Positions 1 through 7,154 of a DNA stretch of 27,400 nt are shown in pieces. This DNA is from a virus, in IMG/VR virus record IMGVR_UViG_3300007513_000167, positions 1-27,400 of that record. One strand, written 5' to 3'. Both the position numbers and the translations under genes were made by a program. Below the pieces are notes generated by a model. The model was given only the letters and a program-made list of their open reading frames with translations. It searched no databases and had not been told where the DNA came from. Numbering within the stretch: position 1 is the first letter of the stretch; every line of letters starts with the position of its first letter.

Positions 1-1056
1 CCACAAGTAACTTCTAGTGTAACAATTGGTGACGCAACAGACGTTACAGTAACAACATCAGGTGACTTAGTTGTAACTGGTGATTTAACTGTATCAGGTG
101 ATACAATAACAGCCAACGTAGGAACATTAACTGTTGAAGATAAAAATATAGTATTAAATTATGCAAGTGGTAGTGATACATCATCAACTGCAAACGGTTC
201 AGGTATTACAATACAAGATGCTGTAGATGCTTCAAATGATGCTACGATATTATGGGATGCTACAAATGATGAATTTGATTTCTCACATCCAATAAATGTA
301 ACTGGTAAAGTAACAGCTACAGGTACTTCAGTATTTGCTACTCTTGATATATCAGGTGATGTGGATGTTGATGGTACTTTAGAAGCAGACGCTATAACAT
401 TAAATGGTACAGCTTTAGGTTCTTTATATTCACCTATTGCTGGTAGTTCTTCTATAGTAACCACAGGAGCATTAAACTCTGGATCTATTACATCAGGATT
501 TGGAACAATAGACACTGGTTCTTCTGCAATCACAACAACTGGATTAATTTCGGGTGGTTCTTTAGATATTGATGATGTTGTTGTTAATGGTTCAACAATA
601 GGTCACACGAATGATACAGATTTAATGACAGTTGCTAGCGGTGTTTTAACTGTAGCAGGTGAAGTTGATGCAACTAGTTTAGATATATCGGGAGATGCTG
701 ATATCGATGGTACATTAGAAGCTGACGCAATAACAGTTGCTGGTACAGCTCTAAATACAGTTGTTGATAATAGAATTAAAGCTGTACAAAAAACAGCAAC
801 AATAGATGTTAGTGAATTAGATAGCTCAGCACTTAAATGTAATATTGCTCACGGTTTAACATCTAATAACATTATTGTTAAATTATACGATGGAACCACA
901 TATTTAGATGTATTTGCCGATGTTGATAGAGTAGATACGGACACAATACAAATAGTCTTTTCTGCAGCACCTAGTAACGACATAGTAGTTGTTATACAGG
1001 AAATAATTGGAGACAATATAGGAGCAGGAAGTGATATTACTTACCCAAGTTCTTAA
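1..1056 (+). CDS. Tail-fibre-like structural protein, 5' truncated by window edge
   Basis: The frame is open from base 1 to a TAA at 1054-1056, so at least 351 residues are present and the true start lies outside the window. The visible part is built from short beta-rich modules of the type VTGDLTVSGD, LDISGDVDVDGTLEADAIT and LDISGDADIDGTLEADAIT (codons near 346-400 and 679-735). This style is known from marine phage fibre and baseplate-associated structural proteins. The last ~100 residues (from about 760) form a different, non-repetitive domain with KLYDGTTYLDVFADVD and IVVVIQEIIGDN, probably a distal or trimer-forming tip. No enzymatic motif is seen. A fibre or fibre-attached role is family-level inference; the receptor is unknown. 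A hairpin terminator follows, then a second gene with related modules. Confidence 0.75.
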   Translation, partial: PQVTSSVTIGDATDVTVTTSGDLVVTGDLTVSGDTITANVGTLTVEDKNIVLNYASGSDTSSTANGSGITIQDAVDASNDATILWDATNDEFDFSHPINVTGKVTATGTSVFATLDISGDVDVDGTLEADAITLNGTALGSLYSPIAGSSSIVTTGALNSGSITSGFGTIDTGSSAITTTGLISGGSLDIDDVVVNGSTIGHTNDTDLMTVASGVLTVAGEVDATSLDISGDADIDGTLEADAITVAGTALNTVVDNRIKAVQKTATIDVSELDSSALKCNIAHGLTSNNIIVKLYDGTTYLDVFADVDRVDTDTIQIVFSAAPSNDIVVVIQEIIGDNIGAGSDITYPSS

Positions 1057-1077
1057 TAGATAAACAATAAAATATAG

Positions 1078-1107
1078 ACGGTGCGTGAGCACCGTTTGTA
1101 TTATTTT
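1078..1107 (+). terminator. GNRA-capped hairpin terminator between two fibre genes
   Basis: ACGGTGC (1078-1084) and GCACCGT (1089-1095) form a perfect 7-bp GC-rich stem closed by a GTGA loop, which fits the stable GNRA tetraloop class. TTTGTATTATTTT follows. It lies between two same-strand fibre genes and is strikingly GC-rich for its surroundings. An intrinsic terminator or attenuator is the simplest reading. Confidence 0.75.
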
Positions 1108-1121
1108 AATAAAAGTATAAT

Positions 1122-2399
1122 ATGGCGATTCAGTTTTTAAGTGATTTAGATTTAGGTAGTTTAGGACATATAAATGTTGGAGCGGATGGTGTTAGATATG
1201 CTGCCACCACATCTACGTCTTTAACATTTTCAACTAACACTTGGTCATTAAATAATAGTGGTGGTGCAGTATTATACTGTAACACAGGTGATAAAGTATT
1301 TGCAACCGGTGACATGGATGTTAATGGTACTTTTTCCTGCGGTACAATTACAGCCAGTAATGGAGTAACACTAACGGGTTCTCATTTAACCCTTGCAGAT
1401 GAAGTTAAGCTTAAAATGGGTGCTGATAGTGATTTTAATATTTATCACGCTCCTGGTACACATAGTCCAGATGGAGGTACAATAAATGTTGGATCATGGA
1501 TAACAAGTGATTCAGGTAATTTATTAATTCACCAATCAGATGCTGACCAAGATATTATATTTATGAATGACAATGGTAGTGGTGGTGATGCAATTTATAT
1601 GACTTTAGATGGTGGAACAAAATCCATAGATATAGGTGTACCTTTAAATGTTGGTGTTGACGATGCTGGGCATGATGTTAAATTCTTTGGTGATACAGCT
1701 TCAAAATATTTACTTTGGGATGCAAGTGCTGATAAATTAATAGCAACCGGAGAAATAGAAGCAGGTTCATTAGATATATCTGGAGACGCGGATATAGATG
1801 GTACTTTTTCCTGCGGTACATTTTCACCTACTACTTTATATAATACATCATTAAAAATTGGTAGACAATATACAAGTTCTTCAGATCAAGAATTAATTGA
1901 TTTTTCAACTGACGGTAGGATTACATTAAACGTTAATGGTGCTGAAGTTAGATGGAATGGATCTGCTCTTGTAGGAGGAACTGATGGTGCTAGAGATTTA
2001 GGTTCTACTTTAAAACAATGGAAAGATCTTCACTTAGCTGGTGATTTATATGTAAAGGGAAGTATAGTACAAGGAACACCAGCGGCAGTATCTGAATCTA
2101 GTGGTACACACACGATTGTTCTTGCTGATAATGATAATCATAATGTAACTGTAGGGAATGAAGCAACTACTATAGCTTTAACGGTAGCAAGTGGAGATGT
2201 TGGTAAAACCGGTATGATAGTATTAACAAATCCTGCAAGTGTAGGATCATTATCTTTTGTGGCATTACCAAGTTATATGTTAACACCAGATGGAGCTACT
2301 ATAAATTTTGTAACGACAGCAAATGCAATTCATATTATATCATACTATGTACATGCGACAGATAAAGTACTTGTGAATTATGTTGGTAACTTTGCGTAA
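1122..2399 (+). CDS. Second tail-fibre-like structural protein
   Basis: This 425-residue protein starts at an ATG preceded by the SD-less leader AAAAGTATAAT. It combines segments typical of simulated-looking 'attribute' fibres in marine phages: FNIYHAPGTHSPDGG, LLIHQSDADQDIIFMNDNGSGGD, SKYLLWDASADKLIATGEIEAGSLDISGDADIDGTF, and ARDLGSTLKQWKDLHLAGDLYVKGSIVQG. The C-terminal ~110 residues (from VSESSGTHTIVLADNDNHN) form a compact beta domain. The N-terminal MAIQFLSDLDLGSLGHINVG may be the virion attachment part. It shares the LDISGDADIDGT module with the gene upstream, so the two are probably related by duplication or module exchange. A structural, host-contact role is likely from context; the receptor is unknown. 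The next gene begins 12 bases later. Confidence 0.75.
   Translation: MAIQFLSDLDLGSLGHINVGADGVRYAATTSTSLTFSTNTWSLNNSGGAVLYCNTGDKVFATGDMDVNGTFSCGTITASNGVTLTGSHLTLADEVKLKMGADSDFNIYHAPGTHSPDGGTINVGSWITSDSGNLLIHQSDADQDIIFMNDNGSGGDAIYMTLDGGTKSIDIGVPLNVGVDDAGHDVKFFGDTASKYLLWDASADKLIATGEIEAGSLDISGDADIDGTFSCGTFSPTTLYNTSLKIGRQYTSSSDQELIDFSTDGRITLNVNGAEVRWNGSALVGGTDGARDLGSTLKQWKDLHLAGDLYVKGSIVQGTPAAVSESSGTHTIVLADNDNHNVTVGNEATTIALTVASGDVGKTGMIVLTNPASVGSLSFVALPSYMLTPDGATINFVTTANAIHIISYYVHATDKVLVNYVGNFA
1324..1346 (+). repeat. Intragenic exact repeat, copy 1
   Basis: A 23-base word starting ATGGTACTTTTTCC and ending TGCGGTACA occurs here and again at 1798-1820 without mismatch, encoding NGTFSCGT here and DGTFSCGT in the other copy. 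In a region where other protein repeats have diverged at synonymous sites, exact identity points to recent duplication within the fibre gene. Confidence 0.85.
1798..1820 (+). repeat. Intragenic exact repeat, copy 2
   Basis: Second copy of the 23-base word at 1324-1346, at the end of the LDISGDADID module. The flanking bases diverge immediately afterwards (ATTACA versus TTTTCA). Confidence 0.85.
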
Positions 2400-2411
2400 A
2401 AATGAAATCAT

Positions 2412-4220
2412 ATGAAAAACCTCGGATTTACGAAAAAAGATTTTTGGCTAACAGCTACATCAAAGAGCACATCAAAAAGTACATCTCACTCAACTAGTAA
2501 AAGTACATCTTGGTCGACTAGTAAGTCTACAACTACTACATACAATACTAGTACAACAGATTTTACATTTTACGCAACAACTTATAACACTAGTACAGAT
2601 ACAACTACTACTTATAACACATCTACAGCTACTACCACAACTTATACAACAACGTGGGCTACAAGCAAATCTACAACAACTACATACGAAACCAGTAAGT
2701 CTACAACGACTACATATGAGACGTCTTCTATAACTAGTAAGAGTACTACAACAACATGGAGTACCAGTAAGAGTACAACCACTGTTTATAATACTACTAA
2801 AAGTACTTCAACTGCATATGAAACTAGTAAAAGTACAACTACTACCTATGAAACTAGTAAAAGTACAACTACAACGTATAATACTAGTACTGATACTACA
2901 ACTACATATACAACTACTTGGACGACAACGTTTAATACAACTACAACATACAATACTAGTACAGTAACTAAACTGCAAACTGATTTTGGACAATCAACGT
3001 CAAGAAGCACTACAACTACTTTTAACACAAGTACTACCACTACAACTGCATTCAATACTAGTACAACTACCACTACTACATACGAAACTAGTCATAATAC
3101 TACAGAAAGTCGAAGCACAACAACAACATACACGACAACGTGGAATACTAGTAAAAATACTACAGAAAGTAGAAGTACAACTACTACTTATGATACTACT
3201 ACAACGTATAACACGAGTACAACTACCACTACTACCTATACTACAACATGGACAACGACATTTGGCACGACGACCGTATATAATACTAGTACCACTGTTA
3301 AAAGAAATACTGATATGGGTCAGTCAACTTCTAAAAGTACAACAACTACGTATAATACGAGTACAACGACAACTTATACTACAACATGGAATACTAGTAA
3401 AAATACGACAGAGAGTAGATCAACTACTACTACGTATACCACAAGTACAGCGTTTAATACAAGTACTGTAACTAGTAAATCTACCACTACAAGTTGGACT
3501 ACCACGTATACAACTTCAACAGTATATAACACAAGTCACGCTACATCTACATCAAGGAGTACTAGTCAAAGCACAACTACTGCATATACTACAACTTGGG
3601 CTACTAGTAAAAGTACTACTGAAAGCAGAAGCACGACAACAACATACACAACAAGTACAACATATAACACTAGTACCACAACACAACATAGTACAACCAC
3701 AAGTTGGACTACTACATATACAACATCAACAACTTATGAAACTAGTCATGCTACTTCTACATCTAGAAATACTAGTCAGAATACATTTACAGATTTTACT
3801 ACTTCGTATAATACTAGTACATCAACAACTGAGAGTAGAAGTACAACAACCACGTATACAACAACAACAACGTACAATACTAGTACTACAACAACAACTA
3901 CGTTTAATACATTAACATCAAAAAGTACTACAACAACGTGGTCAACGAGTAGATCTACAACGACAACATGGTCAACTAGTAGATCAACTACAACTACTTG
4001 GGCCACTAGTAAATCAACTACGACCTCTTGGGCTACAAGTAGAAATACAACTGAAAGTAGAAGTACATCAACGTCTGCATCAACAACAACAACATATACC
4101 ACTAGTAAAAGTACAGATACTCAATATAGTACATCACAAAATACAACAACCACTTATTATACAAATATAGAAACAAGTAGAACAACTTCAACAGGTGGGT
4201 GTGCAAGAGGATGTATATAA
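2412..4220 (+). CDS. Thr/Ser-rich aromatic-periodic repeat protein 1
   Basis: This 602-residue protein is, by eye, about half Thr and a fifth Ser. A short non-repetitive head (MKNLGFTKKDFWLTAT) leads into ~570 residues of units such as YETSKSTTTT, YNTSTTTTTT, TTWTTTFNTTTTYNTS and TESRSTTTTY. It ends STGGCARGCI with a CxxxC pair. The commonest unit is a decad from one Tyr/Trp/Phe to the next. Other spacings are 4, 6, 12, 14, 16, 20 and 22, all even apart from extra aromatics inside a DFTFY insert. Lys, Arg and His mostly share the aromatic parity. This alternation suggests beta-strand stacking (beta-solenoid or triple-spiral type), which is inference. NTS/NTT sequons are very frequent. I do not recognise a named family. 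Its place among fibre genes and beside methyltransferase and glycosyltransferase genes suggests a modified virion fibre or surface protein. Confidence 0.85.
   Translation: MKNLGFTKKDFWLTATSKSTSKSTSHSTSKSTSWSTSKSTTTTYNTSTTDFTFYATTYNTSTDTTTTYNTSTATTTTYTTTWATSKSTTTTYETSKSTTTTYETSSITSKSTTTTWSTSKSTTTVYNTTKSTSTAYETSKSTTTTYETSKSTTTTYNTSTDTTTTYTTTWTTTFNTTTTYNTSTVTKLQTDFGQSTSRSTTTTFNTSTTTTTAFNTSTTTTTTYETSHNTTESRSTTTTYTTTWNTSKNTTESRSTTTTYDTTTTYNTSTTTTTTYTTTWTTTFGTTTVYNTSTTVKRNTDMGQSTSKSTTTTYNTSTTTTYTTTWNTSKNTTESRSTTTTYTTSTAFNTSTVTSKSTTTSWTTTYTTSTVYNTSHATSTSRSTSQSTTTAYTTTWATSKSTTESRSTTTTYTTSTTYNTSTTTQHSTTTSWTTTYTTSTTYETSHATSTSRNTSQNTFTDFTTSYNTSTSTTESRSTTTTYTTTTTYNTSTTTTTTFNTLTSKSTTTTWSTSRSTTTTWSTSRSTTTTWATSKSTTTSWATSRNTTESRSTSTSASTTTTYTTSKSTDTQYSTSQNTTTTYYTNIETSRTTSTGGCARGCI
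2559..2573 (+). repeat. DFTFY insert in Thr/Ser repeat protein 1
   Basis: The five residues DFTFY sit in a YNTSTTDFTFYATTY context. The Tyr-to-Tyr distance stays at ten although extra Phe residues occupy the normally Thr positions. The same insert occurs twice in the second repeat protein (6160 and 6490). Confidence 0.8.
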
Positions 4221-4232
4221 AATTAAAATAAT

Positions 4233-5282
4233 ATGGCAACACAAATACAAAACGCATACAAAGATGCAACATTAACATTTACAGATGACAAGATAACTTG
4301 GAATTGTCCCCATCCAACAAGTGTTGGAGGACCTGGGGTATATGAAGTTATGATGGAATGGGAACAACCTATTATGGAAAAAATGGCAGAACTTGCTGTA
4401 TCCGAAGGGGACCATGTTCTTGAATGCGGTTTTGGTATGGGTATATTATCTAATGCTATTCAAGCTAGAAACCCTGCATCACATACGATATGTGAATTTC
4501 ATCCACAAGTAATAGAAAAAGCTAAAGCGTGGGCAGTTGGAAAATCTAATGTTACAATACATGAAGATAAATGGTGGTCATTATATGGTACAACTGGCAG
4601 ATACGACGCTATATTAATGGATACATATGCAGACGATGATTTACATGCTAAATTTAGAATGTTTTGCACAGCAAAAATAGTAAAAACTGGTGGTAAGATT
4701 ACTTGGTGGAATTTTAGTGGTGGAGATTCTGATGAATATATGAAATTTTATTGGACAGACGGTATAACATTTACTGATGTTTCTGTAGATCCACCTATGA
4801 ATTCATATTATAATAAAGATATTTATAAAGTACCTCTTAAAATATTAACACCACCCGCAACAGGAAGAGGTATAGTTAGTGATGTAACTGTTAATATGCC
4901 TGATTCTATTACAAAAGAAATTGAAGCAATACATAATCACAGTATCGTAACATGCGCTGACGTTAGTAATCCTAGTTTAGTTAATCAAACTTGTGGTAGA
5001 ACACTTGTTATGGTATGTAAAGGAGTTTACGATATAAACAATGGGTTATTAAAAGTAACTGGTAATCATCCAATGATAATAAAACGAGATGGATCGTGGG
5101 TAGAAAAAAATATGAATGAATTAGTTGTTGGTGATAAACTTTATAAAATAGATAATACTGAAATAGAAATAACAAGTATTGATTTTGATAGTTCAGATAC
5201 AAGGCACACTATAGCTAGAGTGTTAATTGATCATAATTATTTTGTTAACAATATTTTAATGAAAGGAGGATCTGATGGCTAA
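4233..5282 (+). CDS. GAMT/RMT2-like methyltransferase with C-terminal Hint-like segment
   Basis: This is a 349-residue protein. Residues ~35-205 look like the guanidinoacetate/arginine N-methyltransferase branch of SAM enzymes: VMMEWEQPIMEKMA ahead of motif I VLECGFGMGI (62-71), acidic motif II with E88 in TICEFHP, and YDAILMDTY (124-132), matching the substrate-binding acid-Thr-Tyr region of GAMT. From ~residue 250 the sequence resembles a Hint (intein/hedgehog) domain: YDINNGLLKVTGNHPMI with a TxxH block-B motif (T276-H279), ELVVGDKLYKI (296-305), and a C-terminal HNYFVNNIL (334-342). The usual final His-Asn plus nucleophile is absent (it ends MKGGSDG), and the block A Cys is unclear (C231, C244 or C252), so splicing is unlikely and cleavage uncertain. 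The stop codon overlaps the next gene by 8 bases. Substrate is unknown; Arg in the flanking repeat proteins is a guess. Confidence 0.75.
   Translation: MATQIQNAYKDATLTFTDDKITWNCPHPTSVGGPGVYEVMMEWEQPIMEKMAELAVSEGDHVLECGFGMGILSNAIQARNPASHTICEFHPQVIEKAKAWAVGKSNVTIHEDKWWSLYGTTGRYDAILMDTYADDDLHAKFRMFCTAKIVKTGGKITWWNFSGGDSDEYMKFYWTDGITFTDVSVDPPMNSYYNKDIYKVPLKILTPPATGRGIVSDVTVNMPDSITKEIEAIHNHSIVTCADVSNPSLVNQTCGRTLVMVCKGVYDINNGLLKVTGNHPMIIKRDGSWVEKNMNELVVGDKLYKIDNTEIEITSIDFDSSDTRHTIARVLIDHNYFVNNILMKGGSDG
5262..5270 (+). promoter_or_regulatory. Strong Shine-Dalgarno-like sequence for repeat protein 2
   Basis: AAAGGAGGA lies just before the ATG at 5275, with 5 bases between GGAGG and ATG. Nearly every other start in the window has an AT-only leader. 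It also encodes the final Lys-Gly-Gly of the methyltransferase, so chance cannot be excluded. Confidence 0.5.
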
Positions 5283-7095
5283 TACTACTACAACTTATAT
5301 GACTCAGGCGAATACGTCTAAAAGTACATCTACAAGTTGGGAAACAACTAGATCAACCACAACTTCTTGGAATACTAGTAAAAGTACAACTACCACGTGG
5401 AATACAACAACTACGTATACCACATCAACTACTTTTAATACTAGTCAAAGTACAACAACAACATATAATACGAGTCAAAGTACCACTACCACATATAACA
5501 CAAGTATTAGTACTACAACAACCTTTAATACTAGTCAGAGTACTACAACAACATATAGTACAGCTACAAGTAGAAGTACTACAACAACTTGGGCTACTAG
5601 TAAAAGTACCACAGAAAGTAGGAGTACAACAACGACATATAGTACGTCAACCGCATATAACACAAGTACAGTAACTAAGAGGTTAACTACAACAACATGG
5701 ACTACAACATTTAATACAACTACTACTTATAATACATCAAAAAATACAACTGAAAGTAGGAGTACAAGTCAAAGTACAACCACTACTTATACTACTACGT
5801 GGGCTACAAGTAAGAATACAGCCGAAAGTAGATCAACAACTACTACATACTCGACTACAACTACATATAATACATCTACTGTTACTAGTAAATCAACTAC
5901 TACTACGTGGACAACAACATTTAACACAACAACCACTTATGAAACTAGTCATAATACAACAGAAAGTAGATCAACTAGTCAGAGTACAACTACTGCATAC
6001 ACAACTACATGGAGTACTAGTAGAAACACTACAGAAAGTAGAAGTACTACAACTACTTATACAACATCAACAGTATATGCAACTAGTTCTATAACTAGTA
6101 AAACTACAACTTGGTCAACATCAAAATCTACAACAACTACTTTTAACACAAGTACTTTCGATTTTACATTTTATTTAACAACTTATAATACTAGTACAAG
6201 TACACAAACAAGTAGATCAACATCTTCTATAACAAGTAAATCTACTACAACCACATGGAGTACAAGTAAAAGTACAGCAACATCACATAGTACAACTACT
6301 ACATATACTACCTCAACAGTTTATGAAACATCTTCTATAACTAGTAAAGCTACAACTACAACGTATACAACGTCTACAGTTTATACTACTACTAAAGGTA
6401 CCACTACAACATGGGCAACTAGTAAAAGCACGACTACAACGTGGTCTACTAGTAAAAGTACTACAACGACATTTAATACAAGTACACTTGATTTTACATT
6501 TTATACAACTACTTATAATACAAGTACTAATACAGCTACAACTAGATCAACATCATCAATAACTTCTAAAAGTACCTCTACAACTTGGTCAACGTCAAAA
6601 TCTACTACTACTACGTATAATACGTCTACAACTACTACTACAACGTATAATACAAGTACCAATACCACAACAACGTATGAAACTAGTCATAGTACTACCA
6701 CAACATATAACACAAGTACTTCTACTACTACGACGTATACTACTACGTGGAATACTTCAAAGTCTACTACCACAACGTATGAGACAAGTAAAAGTACCAC
6801 AACAACATATAACACAAGTACTGTAACTAGTAAGTCTACTACTACAACGTATGAAACAAGTAAGACTACCACAACTGTATACAATACTAGTACTGTTGTT
6901 AAAAGACAAACAACATATACTAATTCAACTAGTAAATCTACTACTACTGCTTACAACACTAGTACCACTACTACTTATAATACAAGTACAACTACTACTT
7001 ATAATACAAGTACAAACACAACTAGGTCGTGGTATAGTACTTATGTAAAGAATTATAATACAGAGATTGATAGACTTAGCAGGTCTACAACTTAG
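5275..7095 (+). CDS. Thr/Ser-rich aromatic-periodic repeat protein 2
   Basis: This 606-residue paralogue of the protein at 2412-4220 has the same vocabulary: YNTSQSTTTT, WATSKSTTESRSTTTTY, TTWTTTFNTTTTY, SSITSKSTTTTW. It starts MANTTTTYMTQANTSKST with almost no separate head. It ends in a short non-repetitive tail, SWYSTYVKNYNTEIDRLS, unlike the CxxxC end of its partner. Aromatic spacings again are even (4, 6, 10, 12, 14, 16, 20, 24). DFTFY inserts occur at codons 6160 and 6490. At DNA level the Thr codons are mixed (ACA, ACT, ACC, ACG), so amino-acid periodicity is kept while exact DNA repeats are short. It overlaps the methyltransferase gene by 8 bases in another frame, so the two are probably translated together. 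Function unknown; a fibre or surface protein is inferred from composition, length and location. Confidence 0.85.
   Translation: MANTTTTYMTQANTSKSTSTSWETTRSTTTSWNTSKSTTTTWNTTTTYTTSTTFNTSQSTTTTYNTSQSTTTTYNTSISTTTTFNTSQSTTTTYSTATSRSTTTTWATSKSTTESRSTTTTYSTSTAYNTSTVTKRLTTTTWTTTFNTTTTYNTSKNTTESRSTSQSTTTTYTTTWATSKNTAESRSTTTTYSTTTTYNTSTVTSKSTTTTWTTTFNTTTTYETSHNTTESRSTSQSTTTAYTTTWSTSRNTTESRSTTTTYTTSTVYATSSITSKTTTWSTSKSTTTTFNTSTFDFTFYLTTYNTSTSTQTSRSTSSITSKSTTTTWSTSKSTATSHSTTTTYTTSTVYETSSITSKATTTTYTTSTVYTTTKGTTTTWATSKSTTTTWSTSKSTTTTFNTSTLDFTFYTTTYNTSTNTATTRSTSSITSKSTSTTWSTSKSTTTTYNTSTTTTTTYNTSTNTTTTYETSHSTTTTYNTSTSTTTTYTTTWNTSKSTTTTYETSKSTTTTYNTSTVTSKSTTTTYETSKTTTTVYNTSTVVKRQTTYTNSTSKSTTTAYNTSTTTTYNTSTTTTYNTSTNTTRSWYSTYVKNYNTEIDRLSRSTT
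6160..6174 (+). repeat. DFTFY insert, first copy in repeat protein 2
   Basis: Sits in FNTSTFDFTFYLTTYNTST. The decad register is kept across the insert. Confidence 0.8.
6490..6504 (+). repeat. DFTFY insert, second copy in repeat protein 2
   Basis: Sits in FNTSTLDFTFYTTTYNTST. Its surroundings (TTTWSTSKSTTTTFNTST before, SSITSKST after) parallel the copy at 6160, suggesting that a segment of roughly 330 bases was duplicated inside the gene. Confidence 0.8.
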
Positions 7096-7154
7096 GTAGA
7101 AAACACTAAAAATGTGTAATAATATATATACTAATATAAATTAAATTTAATAAT

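Noticed and set aside
159-533. Minus-strand open frame opposite the first fibre gene
   Set aside because: The plus frame has recognisable fibre modules throughout, and the minus frame has no recognisable content.
2846-3073. Minus-strand frames rich in Val and Leu through the repeat genes (also 3776-4102 and 6687-6884)
   Set aside because: They are the mirror of Thr/Ser/Tyr/Asn codons (ACN, AGT, TAT, AAT), lack their own start contexts and have no sense beyond the repeat pattern.
2986-3471. Plus-strand second frame of 161 codons rich in Leu, Gln and Arg inside repeat protein 1
   Set aside because: It is a shifted reading of the same Thr-rich repeats; composition is an artefact of the frame and there is no initiation signal.
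5040-5282. Complete splicing intein in the methyltransferase
   Set aside because: The terminal His-Asn plus Cys/Ser/Thr is missing and no C-terminal extein follows in frame, so only a Hint-like remnant or non-splicing domain is supported.
2412-7095. CRISPR-like or satellite DNA array in the repetitive region
   Set aside because: Repeats are protein-coding, of variable length, in constant frame, with synonymous changes between copies and no unique spacers of uniform size.
7100-7118. Small ACAC/GTGT hairpin after repeat protein 2
   Set aside because: A four-base AT-flanked stem is too weak to call a terminator.
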